DNA from: Erythrobacter aurantius
GTDB taxonomy: Bacteria; Pseudomonadota; Alphaproteobacteria; Sphingomonadales; Sphingomonadaceae
Direction: 5' to 3'
Length of the DNA: 64,000 bases
NCBI RefSeq assembly: GCF_023823125.1
Contig: NZ_CP090949.1
Coordinates: 806,001-870,000 of the forward strand
Numbering within the stretch: the first letter of the stretch is position 1; every line of letters starts with the position of its first letter. Below are positions 8,920 to 17,754 of this stretch, in pieces. Both the position numbers and the translations under genes were made by a program. Under the pieces are notes generated by a model. That model did no database searches, was not told where the DNA came from, and was given only the letters and a program-made list of their open reading frames with translations.

Positions 8920-9299
8920 ACGCACTCTTCGCGAATCCCGCCAAGGCTTATCGCAAGATCGAGCTGGACGCCCGGATCGAGGCGTCATCGGGCATTGGCC
9001 TGACTGTCATCTGCCTTGAGGAAGCGATTGCCGATCTCGGCCTTGCTCTGCGGGCGCTTGAGCGCGATCGCATCATGCCCCCGGTCGAGCCGCTGTTTCG
9101 CGCCCACGGGATCGCGCTCTATCTGGCGCGCACGGTCGATCCGGCGAGTCCGCTCGGCGATGCGATGGTGCAGTTTTACGGCGGATTGGCGGCGACAATC
9201 GCCAGCAACATGCGCAGCGCCTCCGCTAGCGAAATCGCACGAGTGCGCGACGATTTTGCCGACATTCTGGCAGCCGCGAAGGCGGGCGGGGCGTCCTAG
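8916..9299 (+). CDS. fliS: Flagellin export chaperone FliS
   Basis: 127-residue helical cytoplasmic protein that follows fliD with an ATGA overlap. The N-terminal ANPAKAYRKIELDARIEASS resembles the FliS pattern (family: YQ-x-x-x-V-x-x-x-x-P), and the rest is a five-helix-type Ala-rich chain of usual length. FliS binds the flagellin C-terminus and prevents premature polymerisation. Sequence similarity is modest and the call leans on context. It is the last flagellar gene here; its stop overlaps the convergent hydrolase gene. Confidence 0.85.
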   Translation: MNALFANPAKAYRKIELDARIEASSGIGLTVICLEEAIADLGLALRALERDRIMPPVEPLFRAHGIALYLARTVDPASPLGDAMVQFYGGLAATIASNMRSASASEIARVRDDFADILAAAKAGGAS

Positions 9300-10183
9300 C
9301 CGACCTCGAATTCGGCGATGATCCGCGCCGCGTCTTCCGGGTCTTCGAACGGATGGAAATGGGTGCGGTCGGGCCGGTACTGGTCAACCCCCTTGGGTAT
9401 GATCCCGGCCAGTTCGGGCCATGTCGGAGAGCTCTTGAAATCGGTGAGATCGGTCTGCTTGGCGCGGACGACCAGCGTGGGAACCTCCACCTTTACGGCG
9501 GCATCGTGGATTCCCGCATTGCTGCGGCTGGAGCCATAGACGCTGGCTTCCATTTCGGGCGAACAGGACAGGGTGTAGCTGCCATCATCGAGCCGGGTCA
9601 GGCCGTGGCGGCAGTAATCCTCGAACACGCGCGGATCGAACAGGCAATAGGGATCGCGCGGGGCAAATCGTTCGATCATGGCTTCGGGTGAGGCAAAATC
9701 GCGCTTGCGCCGGATTGCGGGATGCGGCCGGTCGGCGGTGAACATCGGCTCGGCAAGCTCGTAATATTCCGGCGCGAGTATCACCGGATCGAACAGCACG
9801 AGGCGGCTGAAGGCACCGGGCCGCTCCGCCGCGCATTGCACCAGCGTATGCGCTCCCATCGAATGGCCTATGCCGATTGCGCCGCGGATTTCGAGCTGAT
9901 CGAGAAGCGCGATCACATCGTCCGATACCATGCGCCAGTTGTCGATCGGCTCGCCTTCGCTGCCGCCGTGGCCGCGAAGGTCAAGCGACAGGATCCGGCG
10001 GCCCGCGAAGTGTTCGGCGATCGCATCAAAGGTGCGGCCATGAAAGCCGGTAGCATGCGCAAATACCATGGTCGGCGCGTCGTTGCCGGGGGCTGCGGCC
10101 CATTCGTGATAAGACAGGGCAATGCCGTTCACGTTGATGCTGCGCGTGACGGGGCCTGCCACTGGCTTGGCTGGATGGTTCAT
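9296..10183 (-). CDS. Alpha/beta-fold hydrolase
   Basis: 295-residue cytosolic alpha/beta hydrolase. The nucleophile elbow is GHSMG (Ser about residue 107), the oxyanion region is FAHATGFHGRTF, the DLRGHGGSEG strand-loop is present, and the catalytic His is probably in DRTHFHPFE near the C-terminus. Members act as esterases, lipases, epoxide hydrolases or dehalogenases; nothing visible decides the substrate. It converges on fliS with a 4-base overlap of stops and lies 20 bases downstream of nhaA on the same strand, so the two may be co-transcribed. Confidence 0.88.
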   Translation of the reverse strand: MNHPAKPVAGPVTRSINVNGIALSYHEWAAAPGNDAPTMVFAHATGFHGRTFDAIAEHFAGRRILSLDLRGHGGSEGEPIDNWRMVSDDVIALLDQLEIRGAIGIGHSMGAHTLVQCAAERPGAFSRLVLFDPVILAPEYYELAEPMFTADRPHPAIRRKRDFASPEAMIERFAPRDPYCLFDPRVFEDYCRHGLTRLDDGSYTLSCSPEMEASVYGSSRSNAGIHDAAVKVEVPTLVVRAKQTDLTDFKSSPTWPELAGIIPKGVDQYRPDRTHFHPFEDPEDAARIIAEFEVG

Positions 10184-10203
10184 GATCGGGCCCTTGGCGT
10201 TCG

Positions 10204-11409
10204 TTATTCGGCCGGAGTGGCCTCTCTCTGGTCCTCGGCCACCTCATCAGGCAGCGCGGACTTGATCATGAAGTATCCGGCAAAGGCCGCCACTAGCGAA
10301 CCTGACAGCACGCCCAGCTTGACCGCATCTACCTGCGTCGGATTGACAAAGGCAAGGTTGCCGATGAACAGGCTCATGGTGAAACCAATAGCCGCGAGCA
10401 TCGAAAGCCCGTGGATCTTGCGCCAGCCCACGCCGTCGGGAAGCTTCGCAAACCCGGCCTTCACCGCGATCCATGCAAATCCGACGATGCCCAATTGCTT
10501 GCCGATCAACAGGCCCAGCGCGATGCCGAGCGGCAGCGGAGCGAGCAGGTCTGCGGGTGACAGGCCGATCAGCGTCACGCCCGCATTGGCAAAGCCGAAA
10601 ATCGGAATGATCACGAATGCCACCCATTTGTGAAGTGCGTGCTCCATGTGTTCGAGTAGGTGGGTTCCGTCGCGCGCCACCATCGGCACCATCATTGCGG
10701 CGGTCACCCCGGCCAGCGTCGCGTGAACCCCTGACTTGAGCACGAAAACCCACATCACCACCGTCAGCAGGACATAGGGAATGGTGGAGGCAATCCGCGC
10801 CCGCCCGAGTGCAAACAGCAGCGCCAGAACAACGCCGCCGCCGATCAGCATGTCGGTCTTGATTTCGCCGGTGTAGAATAGCGCGATCACGGTGATTGCG
10901 CCGATATCGTCGATCACCGCGATGGCCAGCAACAGCGCCTTCATCGCCACCGGCACACGCGGGCCGAGCAACGACAGGATGCCCAGCGCGAAGGCGATGT
11001 CGGTTGCCGCCGGGATCGCCCATCCGCCGATGCTTTCGGGCGAATTGATGTTGAAGGCGACGAAGATAAGAGCCGGCAGCGCCATCCCGCCGATAGCCGC
11101 AGCCAGCGGCAGCGATGCCTTGTCCCAACTCGACAATTGTCCGTCGATGATCTCGCGCTTCACTTCGAGGCCGATCAGGAAGAAGAAGATCGCCATCAGC
11201 CCATCGTTGATCCACAGCAGCAGTGCCTTGTCGATGGCGAAGTCGCCAAACGACACGTTGAGCTTGGTCTCAAGGGTTCCGAAATAGGCTGGTGCAAGCG
11301 GGCTGTTGGCAATCAGCAGCGCCAGCGCGGCAGAGGCGATCAGCACGATGCCCCCGGCGCTTTCCTGTTTGAGGAAATCCTTCAAAGCTTCGCTTACACG
11401 ATCAATCAT
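10204..11409 (-). CDS. nhaA: Na+/H+ antiporter NhaA
   Basis: 401-residue polytopic membrane protein of the NhaA family (usual length 380-400, about 12 helices). The ion-binding aspartates appear in AATDIAFALGILSLLG (equivalent to E. coli Asp133) and IDDIGAITVIALFYTGEI (the Asp163-Asp164 pair). It exports Na+ in exchange for protons at alkaline pH. The start is the ATG at 11409 (IDRVSEALKDFLKQESAGG); the frame remains open a further 27 codons upstream, but that stretch is not conserved-looking. NhaA fits a marine or brackish lifestyle. Confidence 0.96.
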   Translation of the reverse strand: MIDRVSEALKDFLKQESAGGIVLIASAALALLIANSPLAPAYFGTLETKLNVSFGDFAIDKALLLWINDGLMAIFFFLIGLEVKREIIDGQLSSWDKASLPLAAAIGGMALPALIFVAFNINSPESIGGWAIPAATDIAFALGILSLLGPRVPVAMKALLLAIAVIDDIGAITVIALFYTGEIKTDMLIGGGVVLALLFALGRARIASTIPYVLLTVVMWVFVLKSGVHATLAGVTAAMMVPMVARDGTHLLEHMEHALHKWVAFVIIPIFGFANAGVTLIGLSPADLLAPLPLGIALGLLIGKQLGIVGFAWIAVKAGFAKLPDGVGWRKIHGLSMLAAIGFTMSLFIGNLAFVNPTQVDAVKLGVLSGSLVAAFAGYFMIKSALPDEVAEDQREATPAE

Positions 11410-11623
11410 GGTTCCAGATCCCAGCCAGATTTGCGCATCGGTTTCGGTTTCAACGCGCAAGCTGGGCATAGGTGCCGGAGTCTGTTGCAATTTTTGCCGT
11501 CAGAGTTCTCCCCCTTCCTCGCCCGATTGACAATTACCGGGGGCTGGTTGAACGCTTGCAATTGAATACGGGCGCGCAAGGCCCACCTTGGTCGCCAGTC
11601 AGGCAACACTTTCGGAGCAGTCA

Positions 11624-12151
11624 TTGAGTCAGGTTCAGCACGCAAACACGCCCGGCAACACAGCCGAACGTGCTGAGTTTCGTCGGCTGATGGGGCTGTT
11701 CACGACAGGGGTTTGCGTCGTGTCCGTTGCGAGGCCGGGTGGCGCCATCGCGGCTATGACGGTCAATTCCTTTGTCTCTGTCTCGCTTGATCCGATGCTG
11801 GTCTGCTGGAGCCTCCAGAACGGATCGAGCCAGTTCGACATTTATGCCGGTGCGGATCGGTTTGCCGTCAGCATCCTTTCCGAGGGTCAGGGTGATCTCG
11901 CGCGGCGCTATGCCGCTCGCGGTGACAGCCAGTTGCGACACGATGATTTCGAATGGAGCGCGGATGGGCTCCCGGTAATCCGCTCTGCGCTCGGGCACAT
12001 CGAATGCTCGCGCTGGTCACAATACCCGGCGGGCGATCACGTGATGATCCTTGGCGAAGTCACAGGCCTTGCCCCCGCTCATCGCTTCGATGCGGTTCCT
12101 GCGCCACTGGGCTTCTTCAATGGTCAATTCTGTTCTATTGATTTGAAATGA
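11624..12151 (+). CDS. Flavin reductase-like domain protein
   Basis: 175 residues from a TTG at 11624 with GGAG six bases upstream; a second TTG at 11588 would add 12 residues. The fold pattern is that of the FMN-binding flavin reductase domain: FRRLMGLFTTGVCVVSV, then MTVNSFVSVSLDPMLVCWSL, then FAVSILSEGQGDLARRYA, ending GFFNGQFCSID. Such proteins supply reduced flavin to two-component monooxygenases. No oxygenase partner is adjacent. The stop overlaps the TetR gene by four bases (ATGA), so the regulator probably controls this unit. Confidence 0.88.
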   Translation: MSQVQHANTPGNTAERAEFRRLMGLFTTGVCVVSVARPGGAIAAMTVNSFVSVSLDPMLVCWSLQNGSSQFDIYAGADRFAVSILSEGQGDLARRYAARGDSQLRHDDFEWSADGLPVIRSALGHIECSRWSQYPAGDHVMILGEVTGLAPAHRFDAVPAPLGFFNGQFCSIDLK

Positions 12152-12768
12152 CCCCCGAAACCCTTCCCGTCGATTCCGACGATACCCGTGAACGCCTGAT
12201 CGCCGCGGCCACCCGGCAGTTTGCCGAACGCGGCTTCTATGGCGCCAGCATTGCCCAGATCGCGGGTGAAGTGGGCCTGACCAAACAGGCGCTGCTGTAT
12301 CACTTCAAGCGCAAGGACGAGCTTTACAGCGAGGTAATCCGGCGCATCGCCCAGCGATTGCAAGCGGCCATGGCGGAGCGCGCCAGCGCATCCTATTCGC
12401 CCGAACAGCGGTTCGAGGATATGCTTATCGGCTTCTACGAGACGGCGCAGGCCAACCCGCTTGATGCCCGCATCCTGATGCGTGAATTGCTGGACGATCA
12501 GCGCCGCGACGCCCCCGAAAAGGAATGGCATATCCGGGCGACGCTGAACCGGATCGTCGACACCCTCAACGAAATTCCCGGGATGGAGCGACTATCATTT
12601 GCGCAGAAATTCGCGCGGATATTCACCGCAGTGTCCGCAGTCGAATATTTCACCGGCTCACAGACGGCACTGCGCCGTTTCTACGGTGAAGACGGTCTTG
12701 CGGAGATTACGGATGCGTATCCGGACGAACTTCGCCGTCAGCTACGCCGGATCGTGACCGAGCATTGA
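12148..12768 (+). CDS. TetR/AcrR family transcriptional regulator
   Basis: 206 residues. The N-terminal helix-turn-helix is canonical: TRERLIAAATRQFAERGFYGASIAQIAGEVGLTKQALLYHFKRKDELY split over residues 13-60. The C-terminal ligand-binding domain is all helical. The gene is coupled to the upstream flavin reductase by an ATGA overlap and is convergent with the formaldehyde dehydrogenase gene across three bases. The ligand is unknown; it may respond to an aromatic or fatty substrate of the flavin-dependent pathway. Confidence 0.93.
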   Translation: MTPETLPVDSDDTRERLIAAATRQFAERGFYGASIAQIAGEVGLTKQALLYHFKRKDELYSEVIRRIAQRLQAAMAERASASYSPEQRFEDMLIGFYETAQANPLDARILMRELLDDQRRDAPEKEWHIRATLNRIVDTLNEIPGMERLSFAQKFARIFTAVSAVEYFTGSQTALRRFYGEDGLAEITDAYPDELRRQLRRIVTEH

Positions 12769-12771
12769 TGA

Positions 12772-13878
12772 TCAAAAGATCACGACGCTGCGGATCGATT
12801 CCCCGGCGTGCATCAGGTCGAAGCCCTTGTTGATCTCCTCCAGCGTCAGCGTGTGAGTGATCATCGGATCGATCGCGATCTTTCCGTTCATGTACCAGTC
12901 GACAATCTTGGGCACGTCGGTGCGACCCTTTGCCCCGCCGAATGCGGTGCCGCGCCAGTTGCGTCCCGTCACCAGCTGGAACGGCCGGGTTGAAATTTCG
13001 CGTCCGGCCTCCGCCACGCCGATGATGATCGAGGTGCCCCAGCCCTTGTGGCAGCATTCCAGTGCATCGCGCATCACCTCGGTGTTGCCGGTGCAGTCGA
13101 AGGAATAATCCGCGCCGCCATCGAGCATCTCGACCAGATGCCCGACTATGTCAGCGGTTTCCTTGGGATTGACGAAATCGGTCATGCCGAATTTCTCGCC
13201 CCACTCGCGCTTGGCCGGGTTGATGTCGACGCCCACGATACGGTCCGCGCCCGCCATCTTTGCGCCCTGGATCACGTTCAGTCCGATGCCGCCCAGACCG
13301 AACACCACGACATTGTCGCCCGGCTGAACCTTGGCGGTGTTGACCACTGCACCCACACCGGTGGTGACGCCGCAGCCGACATAGCAGGCGCTCTGGAACG
13401 GAGCATCGGTGCGGATTTTCGCCACGGCGATTTCTGGAAGGACGATGAAGTTCGAAAAGGTCGAACAGCCCATGTAGTGATAGATCGTCTGGCCCTTGTA
13501 GCTCATCCGCGATGTGCCGTCGGGCATCAGTCCCTTGCCCTGTGTCGCGCGGATTGCGCTGCACAGGTTGGTCTTGCCCGAAAGGCACATTTTGCACTGG
13601 CGGCATTCGGGAGTGTAGAGCGGGATGACGTGATCGTCCGGTGCAACGCTGGTGACGCCTGCGCCCACTTCGCGCACGATCCCGGCGCCTTCGTGGCCCA
13701 GCACGCTGGGAAAGATCCCTTCGCTGTCCAGCCCGTCGAGCGTATAGGCATCGGTGTGGCATATGCCGGTCGCCATGATTTCCACCAGCACTTCACCGGG
13801 CTTCGGGCCTTCGAGATCAAGCTCGACGATCTCGAGCGGCTTCTTCGCTTCAAAGGCAACGGCGGCGCGGGTTTTCAT
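12772..13878 (-). CDS. frmA: S-(hydroxymethyl)glutathione dehydrogenase (class III alcohol dehydrogenase)
   Basis: 368-residue zinc-dependent dehydrogenase that oxidises S-hydroxymethylglutathione formed from formaldehyde and also reduces S-nitrosoglutathione. Visible features are the start [24 protein letters not shown], the catalytic zinc site ([12 protein letters not shown] and GHEGAGIV), the structural zinc cysteines ([17 protein letters not shown]), and the NAD site ([19 protein letters not shown]). The end [22 protein letters not shown] is typical. The ATG at 13878 was chosen because class III enzymes begin at this point; 19 upstream codons are open but unlikely to be coding. Confidence 0.96.
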   Translation of the reverse strand: MKTRAAVAFEAKKPLEIVELDLEGPKPGEVLVEIMATGICHTDAYTLDGLDSEGIFPSVLGHEGAGIVREVGAGVTSVAPDDHVIPLYTPECRQCKMCLSGKTNLCSAIRATQGKGLMPDGTSRMSYKGQTIYHYMGCSTFSNFIVLPEIAVAKIRTDAPFQSACYVGCGVTTGVGAVVNTAKVQPGDNVVVFGLGGIGLNVIQGAKMAGADRIVGVDINPAKREWGEKFGMTDFVNPKETADIVGHLVEMLDGGADYSFDCTGNTEVMRDALECCHKGWGTSIIIGVAEAGREISTRPFQLVTGRNWRGTAFGGAKGRTDVPKIVDWYMNGKIAIDPMITHTLTLEEINKGFDLMHAGESIRSVVIF

Positions 13879-13953
13879 GGAACGGCTCCGGATTGAAAGG
13901 GATTTCGCACGCCGCCTAGCACAGCCGCCAGACACTCCAAAGGCGCGAATGCA

Positions 13954-15393
13954 CTATTGTCCGGCGGCAAGGTTCCACGCGTCACGAGCGGCTCTCTCCC
14001 CGCCGTATTCAGCCATGCAGCGCATGTAACGCGGGTGAAATTCGTAAGGAGAAAACTCGCGCTTGTCGGCCTCCAGCGCCGCCGCGCAAGTCGTCCCGCC
14101 GTCATAGACAAAGCCCGTTAGAGGGTCGTCTTGGAATATCTGCAAACGGTTTTTCGAGATGAAGGCCATCCGCAGATTTCCGTTGTCCCGCGCCCATCGC
14201 AGCACCCGGTCGACCGAGAGCTGGTACACCTGATTTTGCAGGATATCGACCGACCGCAGGCCGACATTGTAGATGCTCCACTTCTCGAACGGCTCACCCT
14301 TGTCATTGGTCCAGGGCTTTTCGAAAATCGCGCTGTTGACGACGACGTCGACCTGCAATTCCTCGTCCAGCTTGGCCACGTCGATAACACTGTCGATGAA
14401 AACCCCGTAGCGCGCGCCGCCATCGATAAACATTTCCGGTTCGCGGATCAGATTGCGCCCTTCCCCAAGCTTGTCGATCACCTCCAGCTTGAGCGTCACC
14501 GGAGGGACACCCGGGGGCACGGTGGAGGAGGCAAGCAGCGTTTCGACGTAGCAATCGCGCTTCGCTTCGGGGCTCAGGCGAGGGTCGGCGGCGAGCCGCG
14601 TCATGTCGACCGCGTAAGCCTTGCCGTCGTCGAGATTGGCCACCCCGACCAGCAGTTTGCGAGTGGGCTTCCCGTCGCTGCGTTCGGCTTGCCCTTCGGC
14701 TGCGACGGCTGCGAGCGTCTGCGGAGAAATCAGCCCGCGCAAGGTGGAGCGCAGCGGGTCGAACCGTGCAACCGAACCATTCCTAACAATTGAGGCGTTT
14801 CTCCATCCTGCGACATCCATGACATCGGCTTCGGATGAGAGGGCGTAGGCCAGTCGCAGATCGCCCAGATTGCTCTGGCCGACCTCGCCCACACCCTGCG
14901 CCGCCTTCATGTAATCGGTGTATACGCGGTCGGTCGGGACCGGACGATTGGCGAGGAAGACGAAGGTCGATTGCAGCGCTCCGGTGCTGATCGCGGTGAC
15001 GATGCGGTAATCGGGCACGTCGCCATGCTCGTCCAGCCCCTTGAACAGCCCGGCTCCGAATGATCCGTTCTGGCTGCCGCCGCTCAATACGGCGATGTAT
15101 TTCGTCGTGCGCGGCGCGGGTGAGGCGGAGGGCTCACCCGGATCGCCGACAATGACCGCATCCGCCGCGTCGGAGCCGATCGTGTCCGTCAGCAATTTAC
15201 GGAATGGTTCTTCGCCTGTATCCGAAACACCAAGCTTCGCGTCCGACTTGCGCGGCAGCAGATCTGCGCTGGCGACCATTTCATAAGCCGGCAGCACGCA
15301 TTCGGCCACCATCGGCGGCCGCGTCTGTGCGCATCCGCCCAGCATCGCGGCGATTGCTGCGACGCCTGCCAACCTTGCGATGAATTCCCGCAT
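13954..15393 (-). CDS. Patatin-like phospholipase lipoprotein
   Basis: 479 residues with a lipoprotein signal (hydrophobic stretch then lipobox LGGC, Cys21), so probably anchored in a membrane facing the periplasm. The patatin pattern is present: a glycine-rich oxyanion loop SGGSQNGSFGAG near 104-114, a nucleophile motif A134-I-S-T-G, and an Asp motif FIDGGARYGVF near 330. The first Gly of the GxSxG motif is Ala here. A patatin hydrolyses acyl esters with a Ser-Asp dyad. Stands alone between frmA and an S46 peptidase gene. Confidence 0.85.
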   Translation of the reverse strand: MREFIARLAGVAAIAAMLGGCAQTRPPMVAECVLPAYEMVASADLLPRKSDAKLGVSDTGEEPFRKLLTDTIGSDAADAVIVGDPGEPSASPAPRTTKYIAVLSGGSQNGSFGAGLFKGLDEHGDVPDYRIVTAISTGALQSTFVFLANRPVPTDRVYTDYMKAAQGVGEVGQSNLGDLRLAYALSSEADVMDVAGWRNASIVRNGSVARFDPLRSTLRGLISPQTLAAVAAEGQAERSDGKPTRKLLVGVANLDDGKAYAVDMTRLAADPRLSPEAKRDCYVETLLASSTVPPGVPPVTLKLEVIDKLGEGRNLIREPEMFIDGGARYGVFIDSVIDVAKLDEELQVDVVVNSAIFEKPWTNDKGEPFEKWSIYNVGLRSVDILQNQVYQLSVDRVLRWARDNGNLRMAFISKNRLQIFQDDPLTGFVYDGGTTCAAALEADKREFSPYEFHPRYMRCMAEYGGERAARDAWNLAAGQ

Positions 15394-15549
15394 GTCATGC
15401 CCCCCCCCTGAACTGCGTGTCCACGTTTGATGCGGGATTAGCCCGCGTGGCGATAGGACGCCAGCGACGCTTTCCACATCAGCGCGTGGTTTCAAAGGGT
15501 TGGGCGGACGGATCGCATTGATCCGCCCGCCTGTCCGGTCATCCTAAGA

Positions 15550-17721
15550 TCAGCGGACGATGTCCATCTCTTCGATCAGGGCATCGGCGCCGTCCACCTT
15601 CTCCATCACCCACAGCATGTACCGCGTGTCGACATGAATCGTACGGGTGGTGCGCGGGTCGAAATCCCAGTCGGAATTGACGCTTTCGAAGGTCCCGTCG
15701 AACAGCAGCCCCACCAATTCGGCGCGCGCGTTGAGCGTCGCCGATCCGCTGTTGCCGCCGGTGCTGTCGAGATCGGACAGGAAGTTCACCGGAACCGAGC
15801 CGATGCTGTCGAGCGCGTAAGAGCCGTAATCCTTCGCCTCGATCGCTTCGAGCAGCTTGGCTGGCGAATTGAACGGATCAATGCCGGTGTCCTTGTCCGT
15901 GATCCCTTCAAGCGTGGTGAACGGCAGGTATGCCATACCGTCACGCGGCGACCCGCCCAGCACATTGCCGAAAGTCACGCGCAGGGTGCTGTTCGCGTCG
16001 GGATAGGTCAGCAGGCCGGATTCGCGCTGCCACTGGGTAATCGCTTCCATATAGGCAGGGCGCAGCGCCAGCGAGCGACCGGCGCGGATTTCCGCCTGCT
16101 CCTCCAGATCGCGCTCATAGTCATAGAGTGCGATCGCAAGCTGCATGAAGGGGTCTTCATGCGCTTCGAGCTCAGCCGGCGTTGCTTCCATCAGCGCCAG
16201 CCGCGTCGCCGCATCCCCCAGAACGGTGCCGGCATAGAACCGGTCGAGCAGGCCGGGCAGGTCGGCTTCGGTCGTTTCCGCGGTCAGGCCCAGCGCGGCG
16301 TCGAACACGGGGACGCGCTCTTCCATAGGCTGCGCGATATAGCCCGACAGGAACATCACCCATTCGGCCTTGTCGACAACCGGATCATAGCGCCGGTCGA
16401 GCGCCTGCAGGCCTTGACGGAAGAAGGTCATGTCGCGGTCCTGATAGCCGGGTTCACGCTCGGCATTGGGAAGCTCGCGTTCCTTCGACAGGCGATAGAG
16501 CCGCTGTGCCGCAGCAAGCAGCTGGGCGCGGGTGGAATTGCCGTACCAGAAGCCTGTGCGCGCAGCCTGCGCGCTTTCTTCCGAAAGCTCTGCCAGCGCG
16601 GCGATTGCCTCGCCGAATCCGGCACGCGCAGGATCGGCAGCGATCCATGCGGTCAGTTCGGCTTCGCGTTCGCGGCGGCGATCCACCAGCCCGACCCGGC
16701 GTGCGCCGTCGATCTGGCCGCGCAGGTTTTTTTCGAAATTGTTGAGGCCGGCAAGGCGGCTTTCATATTTCACCCGCGCGTCGGATCCTTCGGGAGCCGC
16801 GCCTTCGATGGTGGCGATCCATTCGGTCAACAGCGTCTGGAACGTCGGGTAATTCCAGTCAAAGGTGTTCTCCACCTCGGCCAGCAGTGTGTAACGGCTG
16901 GTCGAACCGGGATAGCCCGCAGCCATTACGAAATCGCCATCGTCCAGTCCCGCCGCGCTCACCTTCAGATGGTGTTCCGGCTGATAGGGGACGTTGTCTT
17001 CGCTGTAATCGGCGGCCGAACCGTCAGGCGCGACATAGGCGCGGTAAAAGGCGAAGTCGCCCGTGTGACGTGGCCACTGCCAGTTGTCGATATCGCCGCC
17101 ATACTTGCCGATCGAATCCGCAGGGGCATAGACCAGCCGCACGTCGCGCACTTCAAGCCGCTTGATCAGCTTGTACTGAGCACCGCCGTAAAAGCTGGCG
17201 ACCTGACAGCGATAGCCCGCTTCTTCCTCGCATTCGGCGGTGATGTCCTTGCTGCGCTGCTGCACCAGTTCGTAGCGCGCGAGTGGCGCCAGTTCCTCGG
17301 TGCCTTCGCGCATCCGTGCTGTCACATCGGTGAGTTCCGTGGTGACATAGATGCGCGAACCGGGAGCCGCGGGTAGCTCGGCGCTCTTGTCCTCGGCCAG
17401 AAAACCGTCGACCAGATAGTTGTTTTCGGCAGTCGAATTGTACTGGACCGATCCGCGCGCGCAGTGATGGTTCGTCACCACCAGCCCTTGGGGTGAGACG
17501 AAGCTGGCCGAACACCCGCCCAGCGATACAACCGCACCCATCGGAAAGCCGGTGAGATCGGCGAGTTGTTCGGGATCGATCTCAAGCCCGGCTTCGCGCA
17601 ATTGCCCGCTGATTTCCTGCAACTGGTCAGGTGTGAACATGCCTTCCTTGGCGGCCACCGGCGCAGTCATGGCAGAACAGCCGAGCAGCAGCCCGAGCGT
17701 ACGAAGCTTCATCGATTTCAT
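15550..17721 (-). CDS. S46 family dipeptidyl-peptidase (DPP7/DPP11 type)
   Basis: 723 residues, the length expected of S46 exopeptidases, with a signal peptide (LRTLGLLLGCSAMTAPVAAKEG). The chymotrypsin-like halves are visible: catalytic His in GLVVTNHHCARGSVQ near residue 85 and catalytic Ser in STGGNSGSATLN near 650. After the Ser, LVGLLFDG has Gly at the position that, as I recall, separates DPP7 (Gly, hydrophobic P1) from DPP11 (Arg, acidic P1), so a DPP7-like preference is inferred. Acts in the periplasm on oligopeptide N-termini. A second Met four codons in is also possible as start. Confidence 0.93.
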   Translation of the reverse strand: MKSMKLRTLGLLLGCSAMTAPVAAKEGMFTPDQLQEISGQLREAGLEIDPEQLADLTGFPMGAVVSLGGCSASFVSPQGLVVTNHHCARGSVQYNSTAENNYLVDGFLAEDKSAELPAAPGSRIYVTTELTDVTARMREGTEELAPLARYELVQQRSKDITAECEEEAGYRCQVASFYGGAQYKLIKRLEVRDVRLVYAPADSIGKYGGDIDNWQWPRHTGDFAFYRAYVAPDGSAADYSEDNVPYQPEHHLKVSAAGLDDGDFVMAAGYPGSTSRYTLLAEVENTFDWNYPTFQTLLTEWIATIEGAAPEGSDARVKYESRLAGLNNFEKNLRGQIDGARRVGLVDRRREREAELTAWIAADPARAGFGEAIAALAELSEESAQAARTGFWYGNSTRAQLLAAAQRLYRLSKERELPNAEREPGYQDRDMTFFRQGLQALDRRYDPVVDKAEWVMFLSGYIAQPMEERVPVFDAALGLTAETTEADLPGLLDRFYAGTVLGDAATRLALMEATPAELEAHEDPFMQLAIALYDYERDLEEQAEIRAGRSLALRPAYMEAITQWQRESGLLTYPDANSTLRVTFGNVLGGSPRDGMAYLPFTTLEGITDKDTGIDPFNSPAKLLEAIEAKDYGSYALDSIGSVPVNFLSDLDSTGGNSGSATLNARAELVGLLFDGTFESVNSDWDFDPRTTRTIHVDTRYMLWVMEKVDGADALIEEMDIVR

Positions 17722-17754
17722 TGATTTGAACCCTTTTTCAGTCTCTGCCGGGGG

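Noticed and set aside
15634..17376. 580-codon open frame on the + strand
   Set aside because: It is antisense to the S46 peptidase gene, which has catalytic motifs and a signal peptide; the long frame is a by-product of high GC codon bias.
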